A DNA stretch of 64,000 bases, taken from assembly GCF_013408665.1 (NCBI RefSeq), contig NZ_JACCCL010000001.1, positions 1,255,136 through 1,319,135 of the forward strand, read 5' to 3'. Shown piece after piece: positions 53,426 through 62,757 of the stretch. The notes beneath the pieces were generated by a model. That model had not been told where the DNA came from, ran no database searches, and worked only from the letters and a program-made list of their open reading frames with translations. How positions within the stretch are numbered: the stretch's first letter is position 1; each line of letters starts with the position of its first letter. The DNA comes from Sporosarcina sp. JAI121 (lineage in GTDB: Bacteria; Bacillota; Bacilli; Bacillales_A; Planococcaceae). The position numbers and the translations under genes are program-made.

Positions 53426-53941
53426 ATGTTCCGTTCTTTATCTTTCATCCATTTATTCGTCATTCTGGCAATCGGCTATATCGGAGGAGCACTTTTGTTC
53501 CGTGAGATGTCTGCGACTGCGATTGAAAGAGTGGTAGTTTTTTACGATGCCCGAGTTGTTCATGGGCATGATGCAGGTTATATCAGACCCGTCGGTACGG
53601 CGGCCTTATTTTTCGTCGTTGCATTCGGGTTGGCGGCGTTTAGGAAAACACGGTTTGCTGTGTTGTTTTTCGGTGCGGTGAAATGTGTGCTGTTCGGTTT
53701 ATCTTCCTCATATCTGATAGCTTCAGGTGCGAAGATGATGGAGTATTCAATATGGTGGTTCCCGTTCCAGTTCCTTATTTGCTTCCTATTTCTAGTATAC
53801 TGTGCTATCCTTAGCCCGCCTTATTTTATGCGTACGACAATTGGAAAGAAAGTCAACACACGTGCATTACCGACGATTATCGGTATATCGACCGCGGTAC
53901 TTGCTATCGAAATCGTCGTCTTTCAATTCATTCTTGGGTAA
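53426..53941 (+). CDS. Membrane protein in the spoIIM position
   Basis: The 171-residue protein has five membrane segments (about 5-25, 50-70, 77-100, 110-130 and 148-168). ATG 53426 follows GGAGGTG. In Bacillus the sporulation engulfment protein SpoIIM lies between nudF and fur, and SpoIIM is also a five-helix protein. The sequence here does not show SpoIIM motifs I would trust, so synteny and topology only suggest a highly diverged SpoIIM. Confidence 0.55.
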   Translation: MFRSLSFIHLFVILAIGYIGGALLFREMSATAIERVVVFYDARVVHGHDAGYIRPVGTAALFFVVAFGLAAFRKTRFAVLFFGAVKCVLFGLSSSYLIASGAKMMEYSIWWFPFQFLICFLFLVYCAILSPPYFMRTTIGKKVNTRALPTIIGISTAVLAIEIVVFQFILG

Positions 53942-53979
53942 ATATCAAGTGTTCCAGATTATTGGTCCGCCCCTTTCTG

Positions 53980-54009
53980 TTGTCATAAGGAAAGCCCATT
54001 TGTTATAAT
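53980..54009 (+). promoter_or_regulatory. Promoter of the Fur-family gene
   Basis: TTGTCA (53980-53985) and a perfect TATAAT (54004-54009), 18 bases apart. No Fur box was recognised. Confidence 0.55.
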
Positions 54010-54034
54010 AGAAACAGTTTGAGGGGGGCATCGT

Positions 54035-54493
54035 ATGGAGAGCCGAATCGATCGGATAAAAAAACAATTGCATGGGGCCAGCTACAAACTAACGCCTCAG
54101 CGTGAAGCGACGGTTTTGGTCCTCCTTGAGCATGAGGAAGATCATCTGAGTGCTGAAGATGTATTTTTGCTAGTCAAAGAGAAAGCACCGGAAATCGGGC
54201 TTGCAACCGTGTATCGCACGCTGGAATTGCTGACAGATCTAAAGGTAGTCGATAAAATCAATTTTGGTGATGGCGTGTCGAGATATGATCTGCGGCAGGA
54301 AGGCGCTGCCCATTTCCATCATCATCTTATATGTATTGAATGTGGAACAGTTGATGAAATACAGGAGGATCTTCTCGGTGATGTCGAAAAGATCGTGGAA
54401 AGCCGCTTTGAATTCGCTATTAAAGATCATTGGTTAACATTTCATGGTATTTGTAAAAGATGTAAATCGGACACTGATGGAAATGCAGAATGA
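54035..54493 (+). CDS. fur: Ferric uptake regulator
   Basis: The 152-residue protein has the Fur winged helix (LTPQREATVLVLLEHEEDHLSAEDVF, GLATVYRTLELL) and the metal-binding dimer domain with HFHHHLICIECG. The zinc pair C-x2-C appears twice (CIEC and CKRC). It represses iron-uptake genes with Fe2+. The gene order fur-xerD-drm is as in Bacillus, supporting Fur rather than PerR or Zur. SD is GAGGGGGG. Confidence 0.93.
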   Translation: MESRIDRIKKQLHGASYKLTPQREATVLVLLEHEEDHLSAEDVFLLVKEKAPEIGLATVYRTLELLTDLKVVDKINFGDGVSRYDLRQEGAAHFHHHLICIECGTVDEIQEDLLGDVEKIVESRFEFAIKDHWLTFHGICKRCKSDTDGNAE

Positions 54494-54569
54494 AAAAGGG
54501 GATGGCATAATGCTGTCCTTTTTTCATTGAACGTAAACCGGAATTTCGTGGGAAGGGGGAAGGGATTTG

Positions 54570-54620
54570 TTGGGATTACAATTGAAAAAATCTTCTTTTC
54601 TGTTTCCCGTCGGCGTATGA
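54570..54620 (+). CDS. 16-codon leader ORF overlapping xerD
   Basis: TTG 54570 follows the strong SD GGGGGAAGGG and the frame ends at TGA 54618-54620, which overlaps the xerD ATG (ATGA). The peptide would be MGLQLKKSSFLFPVGV. The xerD ATG itself has no SD. I infer that xerD is translated by coupling to this short ORF, or that this is a remnant of a longer gene such as the yqzK found here in Bacillus. Confidence 0.4.
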   Translation: MGLQLKKSSFLFPVGV

Positions 54621-55516
54621 AAGATGGCCGTTTTGCGCTTGAAGATTACATACACTTCCTGAAAGTGGAACGTCAATTGGCGGGAAATACAGTCGTTTCA
54701 TATAAACGTGACATTGATGAATACCTGGTCTTTATGGAAAAAGCGGGTTATGAATCGATAGACGAAGTTGATCGTTCTACTATTTTAAGTCATTTGCAGC
54801 GATTAAAAGAAGGCGGGAAATCAGCCAGAACCGTATCGAGGCATATTTCCTCGATTCGCTCATTTCATCAATTCCTGTTGCGGGAGAAAGTGACGACACA
54901 AGATCCGACTGTCCATTTAGAGCTGCCGAAACTTGAACAGAAATTACCGCGTGTTTTATCAATGGACGAAATAGACAGACTGATTGAAGCGCCGGATCGT
55001 TCTAAACCCCAGGGAGTGAGGGATACTGCATTACTGGAAATTTTGTACGGGACTGGTATGCGAGTCAGTGAACTTATCGGGCTTAATATGGACGATATCC
55101 ATCTTTCAATGGGGTTCGTCCGTGTGTTCGGTAAAGGCGGGAAAGAGAGAATCATTCCGCTGGGTGGCAAGTCGATTACGGCATGCAAACGGTATATAGA
55201 AGAAGCCCGGCCTGGTTTCATCAAAAAGCAGAAAGGGGCCGAAGCATTATTCGTCAATATGAGGGGAACCAGACTGACAAGACAGGGTTGTTGGAAATTG
55301 TTGAATGGGCATGCTCTGAAAGCGGGTATACATAAAGAGTTGACACCGCATATCTTGCGCCATACATTCGCCACGCATCTTGTTGAAAACGGGGCGGATC
55401 TCCGTGCGGTACAGGAAATGCTTGGCCATGCAGATATTTCCACGACACAAATCTATACACATGTTAGCCGTTCACGGTTGAAAGAGGTCTATGTGAAATT
55501 CCATCCAAGGGCATAG
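54617..55516 (+). CDS. xerD: Site-specific tyrosine recombinase XerD
   Basis: The 299-residue protein has the SAM-like N-terminal domain (ALEDYIHFLKVERQLAGNTVVSYKRDI) and a catalytic domain with R149 (GTGMRVSEL), H-x-x-R (HILRHTFATHL), the His of LGHADISTTQIYTH and nucleophile Y280. It resolves chromosome dimers at dif with a partner recombinase. The open frame extends to 54527, but family length and N terminus support ATG 54617. Location after fur and before drm is that of Bacillus xerD. Confidence 0.95.
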   Translation: MKDGRFALEDYIHFLKVERQLAGNTVVSYKRDIDEYLVFMEKAGYESIDEVDRSTILSHLQRLKEGGKSARTVSRHISSIRSFHQFLLREKVTTQDPTVHLELPKLEQKLPRVLSMDEIDRLIEAPDRSKPQGVRDTALLEILYGTGMRVSELIGLNMDDIHLSMGFVRVFGKGGKERIIPLGGKSITACKRYIEEARPGFIKKQKGAEALFVNMRGTRLTRQGCWKLLNGHALKAGIHKELTPHILRHTFATHLVENGADLRAVQEMLGHADISTTQIYTHVSRSRLKEVYVKFHPRA

Positions 55517-55556
55517 ATCTCTATAGAAAAGCTTATCTTACAAGGAGGACTATTTT

Positions 55557-56750
55557 ATGGGAAAACAACAATTCAAACGTGTTCATCTGATCGTGCTCGA
55601 CTCTGTAGGGATCGGTGAATCACCCGATGCACATCTATTCGGGGATGTTGGTGCAGATACGCTTGGCCATATCGGTGAAGCTATGGGCGGTCTGCATATG
55701 CCGAACATGGGCAAACTTGGATTATCCAATATACGCGCGATTAAAGGCATCTCCGCTGCAGATGAACCGCTTGCATGTTACGGTAAAATGCAGGAGGCGT
55801 CCGTCGGTAAAGATACGATGACAGGACATTGGGAAATAATGGGTCTCAACATTGATAAACCGTTCAAAGTATATCCGAATGGTTTCCCGCCGAAACTGAT
55901 ACATGAACTGGAGCAGCGCATCGGCCGGAAAGTCATTGGCAATAAACCGGCGAGCGGCACTGGAATCCTAGATGAGCTTGGTCAAGAACATATGGAAACG
56001 GGCGCCATCATCGTGTATACATCCGCAGATCCTGTCCTGCAAATTGCTGCGCATGAGGGAATCATCCCGATTGAAGAACAATACCGGATTTGTGAAATTG
56101 CACGTGAATTAACAATGAAGCCCGAGTTTTTAGTCGGCCGCGTCATTGCGCGCCCGTTCATCGGCGAACCGGGTAATTTCACGCGGACGACGAATCGCCA
56201 TGATTACGCGCTGAAACCATTCGCCCGTACAGTTATGAATGAGATGGTGGATGCGAATTATGAAGTAATCGCAATTGGTAAAATCGCTGATATTTATAAT
56301 GGAGAAGGCATAACGGAATCAGTCCGTACGATTGGAAATATGGATGGTGTCGACAAATTGCTGGCTGTGATGAACAAAGACTTTTCTGGTCTCAGCTTCA
56401 CGAATCTCGTCGATTTTGACGCCTTATTCGGCCACCGGAGAGATCCGCTCGGTTACGGAAACGCCCTGCAGGAATTCGACGCAAGGCTGGATGAGATCAT
56501 GGGTGCAATGCGAGAGGACGATCTGCTCATCATTACTGCGGATCATGGCAATGACCCTGTCCATGAAGGAACAGACCATACGCGGGAATATGTTCCGCTT
56601 CTCGTCTATTCACCTTCATTCAATACAGGCGGAGCTATGCCTCAGAATGAAACCTTCTCGGACATCGGTGCAACGATTGCAGATAACTTCAACGTGAAAA
56701 TGCCGGAATACGGAAAAAGCTTTTTAGGTTTATTAGAAGAAAAGGTGTGA
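55557..56750 (+). CDS. deoB: Phosphopentomutase
   Basis: The 397-residue enzyme belongs to the alkaline phosphatase superfamily. It has [13 protein letters not shown] at the N terminus (metal Asp), [10 protein letters not shown] with the phosphorylated Thr, and [21 protein letters not shown] with metal-binding Asp/His. It interconverts (deoxy)ribose 1- and 5-phosphate. AAGGAGG precedes the ATG. It is called drm in Bacillus and is translationally adjacent to the phosphorylase gene that follows. Confidence 0.97.
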   Translation: MGKQQFKRVHLIVLDSVGIGESPDAHLFGDVGADTLGHIGEAMGGLHMPNMGKLGLSNIRAIKGISAADEPLACYGKMQEASVGKDTMTGHWEIMGLNIDKPFKVYPNGFPPKLIHELEQRIGRKVIGNKPASGTGILDELGQEHMETGAIIVYTSADPVLQIAAHEGIIPIEEQYRICEIARELTMKPEFLVGRVIARPFIGEPGNFTRTTNRHDYALKPFARTVMNEMVDANYEVIAIGKIADIYNGEGITESVRTIGNMDGVDKLLAVMNKDFSGLSFTNLVDFDALFGHRRDPLGYGNALQEFDARLDEIMGAMREDDLLIITADHGNDPVHEGTDHTREYVPLLVYSPSFNTGGAMPQNETFSDIGATIADNFNVKMPEYGKSFLGLLEEKV

Positions 56751-56758
56751 TGAGATTG

Positions 56759-58063
56759 TTGAGAATGGTAGACGTAATTGAGAAAAAAAGGGACGGCGAA
56801 ATCCTGACGAAAGAAGAAATCACTTTTTTCGTAAACGGTTATACGAATGGCTCGATTCCTGACTACCAAGCGAGCGCGTTTCTTATGGCCATCTATTTCA
56901 AAGGGATGACTGCGGAGGAACAAGGCTATTTGACGATGGCGATGGTTGAATCCGGGGATCAGATCGACTTGTCAGCAATTGAAGGGATAAAAGTCGATAA
57001 GCACTCCACAGGAGGAGTGGGCGATACGACGACGTTGATACTCGTTCCTCTGGTCGCTGCATGCGGCGTTCCTGTAGCCAAAATGAGCGGGAGGGGACTT
57101 GGTCATACAGGCGGGACACTCGACAAGCTCGAGGCGATAGAAGGGTTCCACATCGAATTGACTGAAGAGCAGTTTGTCAAGCAAGTGAATGATTTGAAAT
57201 TGGCGGTCATCGGTCAAAGCGGCAACTTGACGCCTGCTGATAAAAACCTGTACTCATTGCGTGATGTAACGGCTACGGTCGACAGTATCCCGCTTATCGC
57301 AAGTTCAATCATGAGCAAGAAAATCGCCGCCGGTGCGGATGCAATCGTCCTTGATGTGAAAACGGGGGATGGCGCGTTCATGAAGACGGAGGAGGATGCA
57401 AAAGCGTTGGCCCATTCGATGGTGGCAATCGGAAAACAAGTCGGCCGGAACACGATGGCGGTCATTTCCGATATGAGCCAACCTCTTGGGTTCGCGATTG
57501 GTAACTCACTTGAAGTGATTGAGGCGATTGAAACGCTTAAAGGGAAAGGTCCTGAAGATTTGACTGAACTCTGCCTCGTCCTTGGCAGCAAGATGATTGT
57601 GGCTGGAGGAAAAGCGAATTCAATCGACGAAGCGCGAGGCATGCTGAAAGCGGTCATTGCTGACGGTTCCGCACTTGAATTGTTTGGAAAACTGATTACA
57701 GCACAAGGCGGCAATGGGGAAATCATCCATGATATTTCACTATTGCCGACCGCGAAATACCAGATTGAAGTACCAGCGCTGTCGTCGGGTTATGTAACGA
57801 AGATGGAAGCGGATGACATCGGTGTTGCAGCGATGCTCCTAGGCGCCGGTAGGGCGACGAAGGATGATGAAATCGATCTTGCAGTCGGCATTGTGCTGAC
57901 TAAAAAAATCGGAGATGCCGTGCAAGAAGGAGAACCGCTTGCCATCATCCACTCCAATAGAGAAAACGTTGAACAATCCATGTCACTTATACAGAAACAC
58001 ATCTCCATTGGAAAAGAAGCAGTAGAAGGCCCGCGTCTCATTGGAGAGATGATTACGGGCTGA
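56759..58063 (+). CDS. pdp: Pyrimidine-nucleoside phosphorylase
   Basis: The 434-residue enzyme has the family signature [46 protein letters not shown] split over residues 80-125 (KHSTGG binds phosphate), then [20 protein letters not shown] and [22 protein letters not shown]. It cleaves uridine, thymidine and deoxyuridine to base and sugar-1-phosphate. Starting at TTG 56759 gives the [11 protein letters not shown] terminus that matches Bacillus Pdp. At this position Bacillus subtilis has a purine phosphorylase, so gene content differs. With DeoB it forms a nucleoside-catabolic pair. Confidence 0.95.
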   Translation: MRMVDVIEKKRDGEILTKEEITFFVNGYTNGSIPDYQASAFLMAIYFKGMTAEEQGYLTMAMVESGDQIDLSAIEGIKVDKHSTGGVGDTTTLILVPLVAACGVPVAKMSGRGLGHTGGTLDKLEAIEGFHIELTEEQFVKQVNDLKLAVIGQSGNLTPADKNLYSLRDVTATVDSIPLIASSIMSKKIAAGADAIVLDVKTGDGAFMKTEEDAKALAHSMVAIGKQVGRNTMAVISDMSQPLGFAIGNSLEVIEAIETLKGKGPEDLTELCLVLGSKMIVAGGKANSIDEARGMLKAVIADGSALELFGKLITAQGGNGEIIHDISLLPTAKYQIEVPALSSGYVTKMEADDIGVAAMLLGAGRATKDDEIDLAVGIVLTKKIGDAVQEGEPLAIIHSNRENVEQSMSLIQKHISIGKEAVEGPRLIGEMITG

Positions 58064-58080
58064 AAATTGATTGAAGAGTA

Positions 58081-58130
58081 AAGCGACCCCCTTACCGGAA
58101 ATTAATTCTGGTAAGGGGGTCGCTTTTTTT
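58081..58130 (+). terminator. Terminator of the deoB-pdp operon
   Basis: AAGCGACCCCCTTACC pairs with GGTAAGGGGGTCGCTT, followed by a T run. It isolates spoIIA from upstream read-through. Confidence 0.95.
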
Positions 58131-58273
58131 GATTAAGAAACCGACCTTATCCGCAACATTTCTTTTTTTAGGAGGATGTGTAAATTGATTGTAAGACGTG
58201 CATACTTGCACTAGCTGTCAGCGTTGTCGAAATATAAGAACCTTTCACTGTCCTTGACTAGTTCTGTCAAGTG

Positions 58274-58303
58274 TAAGGTTTTTACTCCCCGATTGTGGAA
58301 TAA
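58274..58303 (+). promoter_or_regulatory. Candidate sigma-H promoter of spoIIA
   Basis: TAAGGTTTT (58274-58282) resembles the sigma-H -35 RnAGGAwWW in seven of nine positions, and GTGGAATAA (58295-58303) is a full match to RnnGAATWW, 12 bases on. spoIIA is a known sigma-H target in Bacillus. The -35 overlaps the T-rich end of an imperfect hairpin (58239-58283). Confidence 0.55.
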
Positions 58304-58328
58304 TTTGCAGGAAGGGGGGGTTACAAGT

Positions 58329-58682
58329 ATGGCTGACATCGAAATTATTGACAATGGGATTTTAATTGTGTCGTTACACGGGGAATTGGACAATCATGAG
58401 GCGAATCGAATCCGTTCCCATATTTCTTCATCAATTTTCAGTGGACAAGTCAGGTCGGTCATTTGGGATTTGGCAAGGCTGGGTTTTATGGATAGTGCAG
58501 GAATCGGCCTTATTCTTGGAAGAATGCGTGACTTGGCACCTTTGGGAGGAGAAACGCTCATATTGAATCCTTCCGCAACGATGGAAAAGATATTTACATT
58601 TTCTGGTCTCGGACCAAATATAAGGCATTGCACGGTAGATTTAGCAATCGTGGAAATTGGAGGGGTATTACATGAACAATGA
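58329..58682 (+). CDS. spoIIAA: Anti-sigma F factor antagonist SpoIIAA
   Basis: The 117-residue STAS-domain protein has the phosphorylation segment FMDSAGIGLILGR with S56 as the target serine. It binds SpoIIAB when dephosphorylated by SpoIIE and releases sigma-F in the forespore. ATG 58329 follows AGGGGGGG; the frame is open upstream but the family length is 117. It overlaps spoIIAB by 11 bases. Bacillus has dacF upstream; here it is absent. Confidence 0.96.
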   Translation: MADIEIIDNGILIVSLHGELDNHEANRIRSHISSSIFSGQVRSVIWDLARLGFMDSAGIGLILGRMRDLAPLGGETLILNPSATMEKIFTFSGLGPNIRHCTVDLAIVEIGGVLHEQ

Positions 58683-59118
58683 AATGACGTTATCATTCGT
58701 CGCAATTGAGGAAAATGAAGCGCTGGCAAGGATGGCAATGACTTGTTTCATCACACCGCTTGACCCGACAATTGAAGAAATCTCGGAATTCAAAACAATT
58801 GTATCAGAAGCTGTAACAAATGCCATCATCCATGGTTACGAATGTGATGGGAAAAGTCTTGTCACGCTCCATGCCGTAATTGAAGGGAAAAAAGTGACAA
58901 TGACGGTCAGGGATGAAGGTATGGGTATTTTTGACGTAGAGCAAGCGATGGAACCGATGTTTACGACCCGCCCCTTCATGGAACGATCGGGTATGGGATT
59001 TACGATCATGGAGAGCTTCGCCGACAGCGTGTCGGTCGAGTCTGTCCTAGGAAATGGTACAGCCGTAAAGTTCGAGAAAACGTTTTCTCCGGTCCCGGAA
59101 GCAAGCAGAATGAGGTGA
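58672..59118 (+). CDS. spoIIAB: Anti-sigma F factor / serine kinase SpoIIAB
   Basis: The 148-residue GHKL-fold kinase has the N box EIVSEAVTNAIIHGY-like sequence (TIVSEAVTNAIIHGYE), the G1 box VRDEGMGI and the G2 box ERSGMGFTIMESFAD. It holds sigma-F inactive with ATP and phosphorylates SpoIIAA on serine. ATG 58672 follows GGAGGGG inside the end of spoIIAA. Confidence 0.96.
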   Translation: MNNEMTLSFVAIEENEALARMAMTCFITPLDPTIEEISEFKTIVSEAVTNAIIHGYECDGKSLVTLHAVIEGKKVTMTVRDEGMGIFDVEQAMEPMFTTRPFMERSGMGFTIMESFADSVSVESVLGNGTAVKFEKTFSPVPEASRMR

Positions 59119-59121
59119 CCC

Positions 59122-59910
59122 ATGGACGCATCCGTTGAACTAAAACCCGCTTTGTTGACCCAGGAAAAGATGAGGGAACTGATTAAAGTATCACAGGAAG
59201 GCGATAAAGAAGCGAGAAGGATGATGGTTGAAGGCAATACTCGGCTTGTCTGGTCCATCGTCCAGCGTTTTGCTTCCCGCGGTGCGGACCCCGAAGATCT
59301 GTTTCAAATCGGGTGTATCGGCCTTATGAAATCCATTGATAAATTCGATCTATCATACGAAGTGAAATTTTCGACATATGCGGTTCCGATGATCGTCGGC
59401 GAAATCCAGCGTTTTCTAAGAGATGACGGAATGGTAAAGGTGAGCCGGTCGATCCGTGAACTCAGTTTTAAAATCCGGCATGCAACCGACGATTATATTA
59501 AACAGCATGGCAAATCGCCATCCATATCGGAAGTCGCGGCCGTCTTGGAAGTAACCGTCGATGAGGTTGTACTTGCATCAGATGCATTGCGCGATCCTGC
59601 GTCCCTTCATGAGCAGCTATATGAAAGCGAAGGGGATAGCTTGACGTTGATGGATCAGTTGCGAGATGACAGATCTGAAAGGGTTTTCGATCATATCCCG
59701 CTCCGAGATGTCATTTCCAAGTTGAATAAAAGAGACCAGACCATCATTTATATGCGCTATTATTTGGATTGTACGCAAAGTGATATTGCGGAACGGATCG
59801 GCATCTCACAAGTTCAGGTGTCAAGGCTTGAAAAGAAAATCCTAGCCCAATTGAAATCATGGATGGGCGTTGATTTCGAAGAAAGTATATTAAAAGCGAG
59901 GACGGATTGA
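59122..59910 (+). CDS. sigF: RNA polymerase sigma-F factor
   Basis: The 262-residue sigma-70 family protein has region 2 (NTRLVWSIVQRFASRGADPEDLFQIGCIGLMKSIDKFD; KFSTYAVPMIVGEIQRFLRDDG), region 3 and region 4 (DQTIIYMRYYLDCTQSDIAERIGISQVQVSRLEKKIL). Each stretch is the sporulation sigma-F/G type. As third gene of spoIIA it is sigma-F, the first forespore sigma factor. It is three bases after spoIIAB and four before spoVAF. Confidence 0.97.
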   Translation: MDASVELKPALLTQEKMRELIKVSQEGDKEARRMMVEGNTRLVWSIVQRFASRGADPEDLFQIGCIGLMKSIDKFDLSYEVKFSTYAVPMIVGEIQRFLRDDGMVKVSRSIRELSFKIRHATDDYIKQHGKSPSISEVAAVLEVTVDEVVLASDALRDPASLHEQLYESEGDSLTLMDQLRDDRSERVFDHIPLRDVISKLNKRDQTIIYMRYYLDCTQSDIAERIGISQVQVSRLEKKILAQLKSWMGVDFEESILKARTD

Positions 59911-59914
59911 ATCA

Positions 59915-61363
59915 ATGGAAAAGTTATTCCGGTCGATGCAAGAAGGAGAAGAGTGGTTCTATTCCCGTTTCGACAAAGATAGGACGTTCGATGCTACTGC
60001 CAGACAGTTGCATCTTTGGGATATGCCCGCTCTGTTACTTTATATTAACGGACTAATAGACAGTGATACAATAACAACTTTATTGACTGAAATGCAGGCT
60101 AATACTGAAATGGAGAATGAAGAGAGTGATGGGGGAGGAAGGTTCCTCTCCTATTTTCCGTACCATGCTGTTTCAAATGTGAAAGATGCCGATGAACTGC
60201 TCACCTCAATTTTGAGCGGACAGGCAGCCTTCATTACGCCAGACGGGTACGTATTTACCATCGACATCCGTTCTTATCCGGGCAGGCAGCCCGAAGAACC
60301 GGACAACGAAAAGGTTGTCAGAGGACCAAGGGATGGTTTTACTGAAAATCTCATCCAAAATACGGCACTGATCAGAAGAAGACTTCGTACGGAGGACCTT
60401 CGATTTGAAATGCATAAAGTGACGACAAATGGAAAAACGGATGTGGCAATCACATATATGGAAGGTGCTGCTAGTAATGAGCATCTCACGTATATAAGGG
60501 AAAGGCTTGATGCTATACACCACGATGGGCTTACAATGACGGACAAATCCCTGGAAGAATTTCTATTCAAACAGCGTTTTCATCCTATGCCGTTCGTCCG
60601 TTTCACGGAACGTCCTGATATTTGTGCGGCACATCTGCTGGAAGGTCATATCGCGCTTATTGTCGATACATCCCCATCTGTCATCCTAGTTCCGGCCCCG
60701 TTATTTCATCATCTTCAACATGCTGAAGAATATCGACAGGCCCCGCTAAGTGGAACAATGATCAGAATGATGCGTCTCTTCGCGGCGGTCATGAGTCTAA
60801 TTCTTTTACCATTCTGGTTTTTGCTTGCAACACATCAGCACTATTTACCGGATTACCTCAGTTACATCGGACCGAATGATATCGGGGAAGTACCTTTACT
60901 ACTTCAGCTTCTTATTGCCGATGGCGGAATAGAAGTGCTGCGTATGGCGGCTATTCATACGCCGACACCGATGTCGACCGCAATGGGACTTGTTGCAGCT
61001 ATCGTCATCGGACAAGTAGCGATCGATGTAGGTCTTTTCACTCCGGAAGTCGTCTTGTATGTAGCGGTAAGTGCCATCTTCACCTTCTCCATCCCCTCAT
61101 ACGAATTAAGCCTGACGACGAAGATTTTCAGGATATGCATCCTATTATCAACGGCGCTTTTGGGAGCACCCGGATTTTTCTTGTCCGTCGCTGTTCTGTT
61201 CTACTATTTGTGTTCATTGAAGCCAATGGGCGTGCCGTATTTATGGCCCGCTGTTCCGTTTTTCCCGAAAGCCATGTTGCGGATTATTATCAGATTTCCG
61301 ATGACTCAAGACGTTCCCAGACCATTCATAACCGACTCCCCTGATCGTAACCGTTTGTCTTAG
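59915..61363 (+). CDS. spoVAF: SpoVAF, GerA-family spore membrane protein
   Basis: The 482-residue protein has the GerA-family layout: VRGPRDGFTENLIQNTALIRRRLR near residue 140, FTERPDICAAHLLEGHIALIVDTSPSVIL, then four to five membrane segments from about 285. It resembles SpoVAF, which with FigP forms an ion channel that amplifies germination. In Bacillus spoVAF ends the spoVA operon after sigF and precedes lysA; here it follows sigF by four bases with no spoVAA-AE between, so it may be read with spoIIA. lysA follows as expected. Confidence 0.93.
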   Translation: MEKLFRSMQEGEEWFYSRFDKDRTFDATARQLHLWDMPALLLYINGLIDSDTITTLLTEMQANTEMENEESDGGGRFLSYFPYHAVSNVKDADELLTSILSGQAAFITPDGYVFTIDIRSYPGRQPEEPDNEKVVRGPRDGFTENLIQNTALIRRRLRTEDLRFEMHKVTTNGKTDVAITYMEGAASNEHLTYIRERLDAIHHDGLTMTDKSLEEFLFKQRFHPMPFVRFTERPDICAAHLLEGHIALIVDTSPSVILVPAPLFHHLQHAEEYRQAPLSGTMIRMMRLFAAVMSLILLPFWFLLATHQHYLPDYLSYIGPNDIGEVPLLLQLLIADGGIEVLRMAAIHTPTPMSTAMGLVAAIVIGQVAIDVGLFTPEVVLYVAVSAIFTFSIPSYELSLTTKIFRICILLSTALLGAPGFFLSVAVLFYYLCSLKPMGVPYLWPAVPFFPKAMLRIIIRFPMTQDVPRPFITDSPDRNRLS

Positions 61364-61428
61364 ACCATTGCCACTACCCTTCTTTATATGATAAAGTTTT
61401 AGATATCTGATTCGGGAGGGGAAGGCAC

Positions 61429-62757
61429 ATGCATTTTTATGGCACACAATCGGTCAACGAAAACGGCCACCTGACAATCGGCGGCGTGGATACGGTTGAT
61501 CTTGCGCATACTTATGGAACACCATTGATCATCTACGATATCGACTTGTTCCGGGAACGGGCAAACGCTTTTAAGGAAACTTTTGAGAAAGCCGGTATCC
61601 GCGCGCAAGTTGCTTATGCGAGTAAAGCATTCTCGTCCATAGCCATTTATGAAGTCGCTGCACAACAAGGTCTTTCCTTAGACGTAGTTTCCGGAGGGGA
61701 ATTGTTTACTGCTGTTAGCGCGGGTTTCCCAAGGAATCGAATTCATTTCCATGGAAACAATAAAAGCTTTACGGAACTGCAATATGCTTTCGACGAAAAA
61801 ATAGGTTGCATCGTCATCGATAACTTTTCTGAAATCAAGCTGGTGAAGGAAATTGCGGAATCCCGGAAGGAAGCGATGAATGTACTTATCCGGGTGACGC
61901 CGGGCGTTGAAGCATCCACGCATGATTACATAACGACCGGTCAGGAAGATTCGAAGTTTGGATTCGATTTGAAGAATGGTCAGACGGATGAAGCTTTTCT
62001 CCAACTGTATGACCATCCTTACATCAACTTGCTTGGCATGCATTGTCATATCGGTTCCCAAATATTCGAAACGGATGCATTCCGACTAGCGGCAGAGGCA
62101 CTCATGAATAAAATGGTTGCCTGGCGTGATGATCACGAATTCATATGCTCTGTTTTAAATCTGGGCGGCGGTTTCGGTATCCGTTATACGGAAGAAGACG
62201 AGCCGCTCGAACCGTCTGCATACGTCGAGGAAATGGCGTCGGTCGTATTATCGATGACCCGTAGCTACAAGTATCCGTTACCGGAAATATGGATCGAGCC
62301 AGGCAGATCGCTTGTCGGGGATGCTGGAACGACGCTTTACACTACGGGCAGCACAAAAGAAGTACCTGGTGTCCGGAAGTATATCGCAGTTGACGGTGGC
62401 ATGTCCGATAATATTCGTCCAGCGTTGTACGGTGCAAAATATACAGCTGTATCGGCAAACCGAATGGACGAGCCACATGCGGATAAAGTGACGATTGCGG
62501 GGAAATGTTGTGAATCGGGAGATAAGCTTATTGAGGAAGCGTTCCTTGCGCAGCCGGCAGAAGGCGACATCATCGCTGTTTTTTGTACAGGCGCTTATGG
62601 CTATTCGATGGCGAGCAATTATAATAGGCTTCCAAAACCGGCAATCGTATTCTGTGAAAATGGAACCCATCAGCTTGTAGTTCGCAGGGAAACCTACGAA
62701 GACGTTGTCAGACTCGATATCCCCCTGGAACTGGCGAGACGGGAGGAAAGGATTTGA
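61429..62757 (+). CDS. lysA: Diaminopimelate decarboxylase
   Basis: The 442-residue PLP enzyme has VAYASKAF with K66 as the Schiff-base lysine, VSGGELFTA, HGNNKSFTEL, LGMHCHIGSQIF, LGGGFGI, EPGRSLVGDAG and CESGDKL with the catalytic cysteine. It makes lysine from meso-DAP, the last step of the pathway. GGGAGGGG precedes the ATG. The lysA position after spoVAF is conserved with Bacillus. It overlaps the following small ORF by four bases (TTGA). Confidence 0.97.
   Translation: MHFYGTQSVNENGHLTIGGVDTVDLAHTYGTPLIIYDIDLFRERANAFKETFEKAGIRAQVAYASKAFSSIAIYEVAAQQGLSLDVVSGGELFTAVSAGFPRNRIHFHGNNKSFTELQYAFDEKIGCIVIDNFSEIKLVKEIAESRKEAMNVLIRVTPGVEASTHDYITTGQEDSKFGFDLKNGQTDEAFLQLYDHPYINLLGMHCHIGSQIFETDAFRLAAEALMNKMVAWRDDHEFICSVLNLGGGFGIRYTEEDEPLEPSAYVEEMASVVLSMTRSYKYPLPEIWIEPGRSLVGDAGTTLYTTGSTKEVPGVRKYIAVDGGMSDNIRPALYGAKYTAVSANRMDEPHADKVTIAGKCCESGDKLIEEAFLAQPAEGDIIAVFCTGAYGYSMASNYNRLPKPAIVFCENGTHQLVVRRETYEDVVRLDIPLELARREERI

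Noticed and set aside
59915-61363. A second full germinant receptor operon at spoVAF
   Set aside because: The protein is GerA-like, but no B or C subunit follows and the position between sigF and lysA is that of spoVAF.
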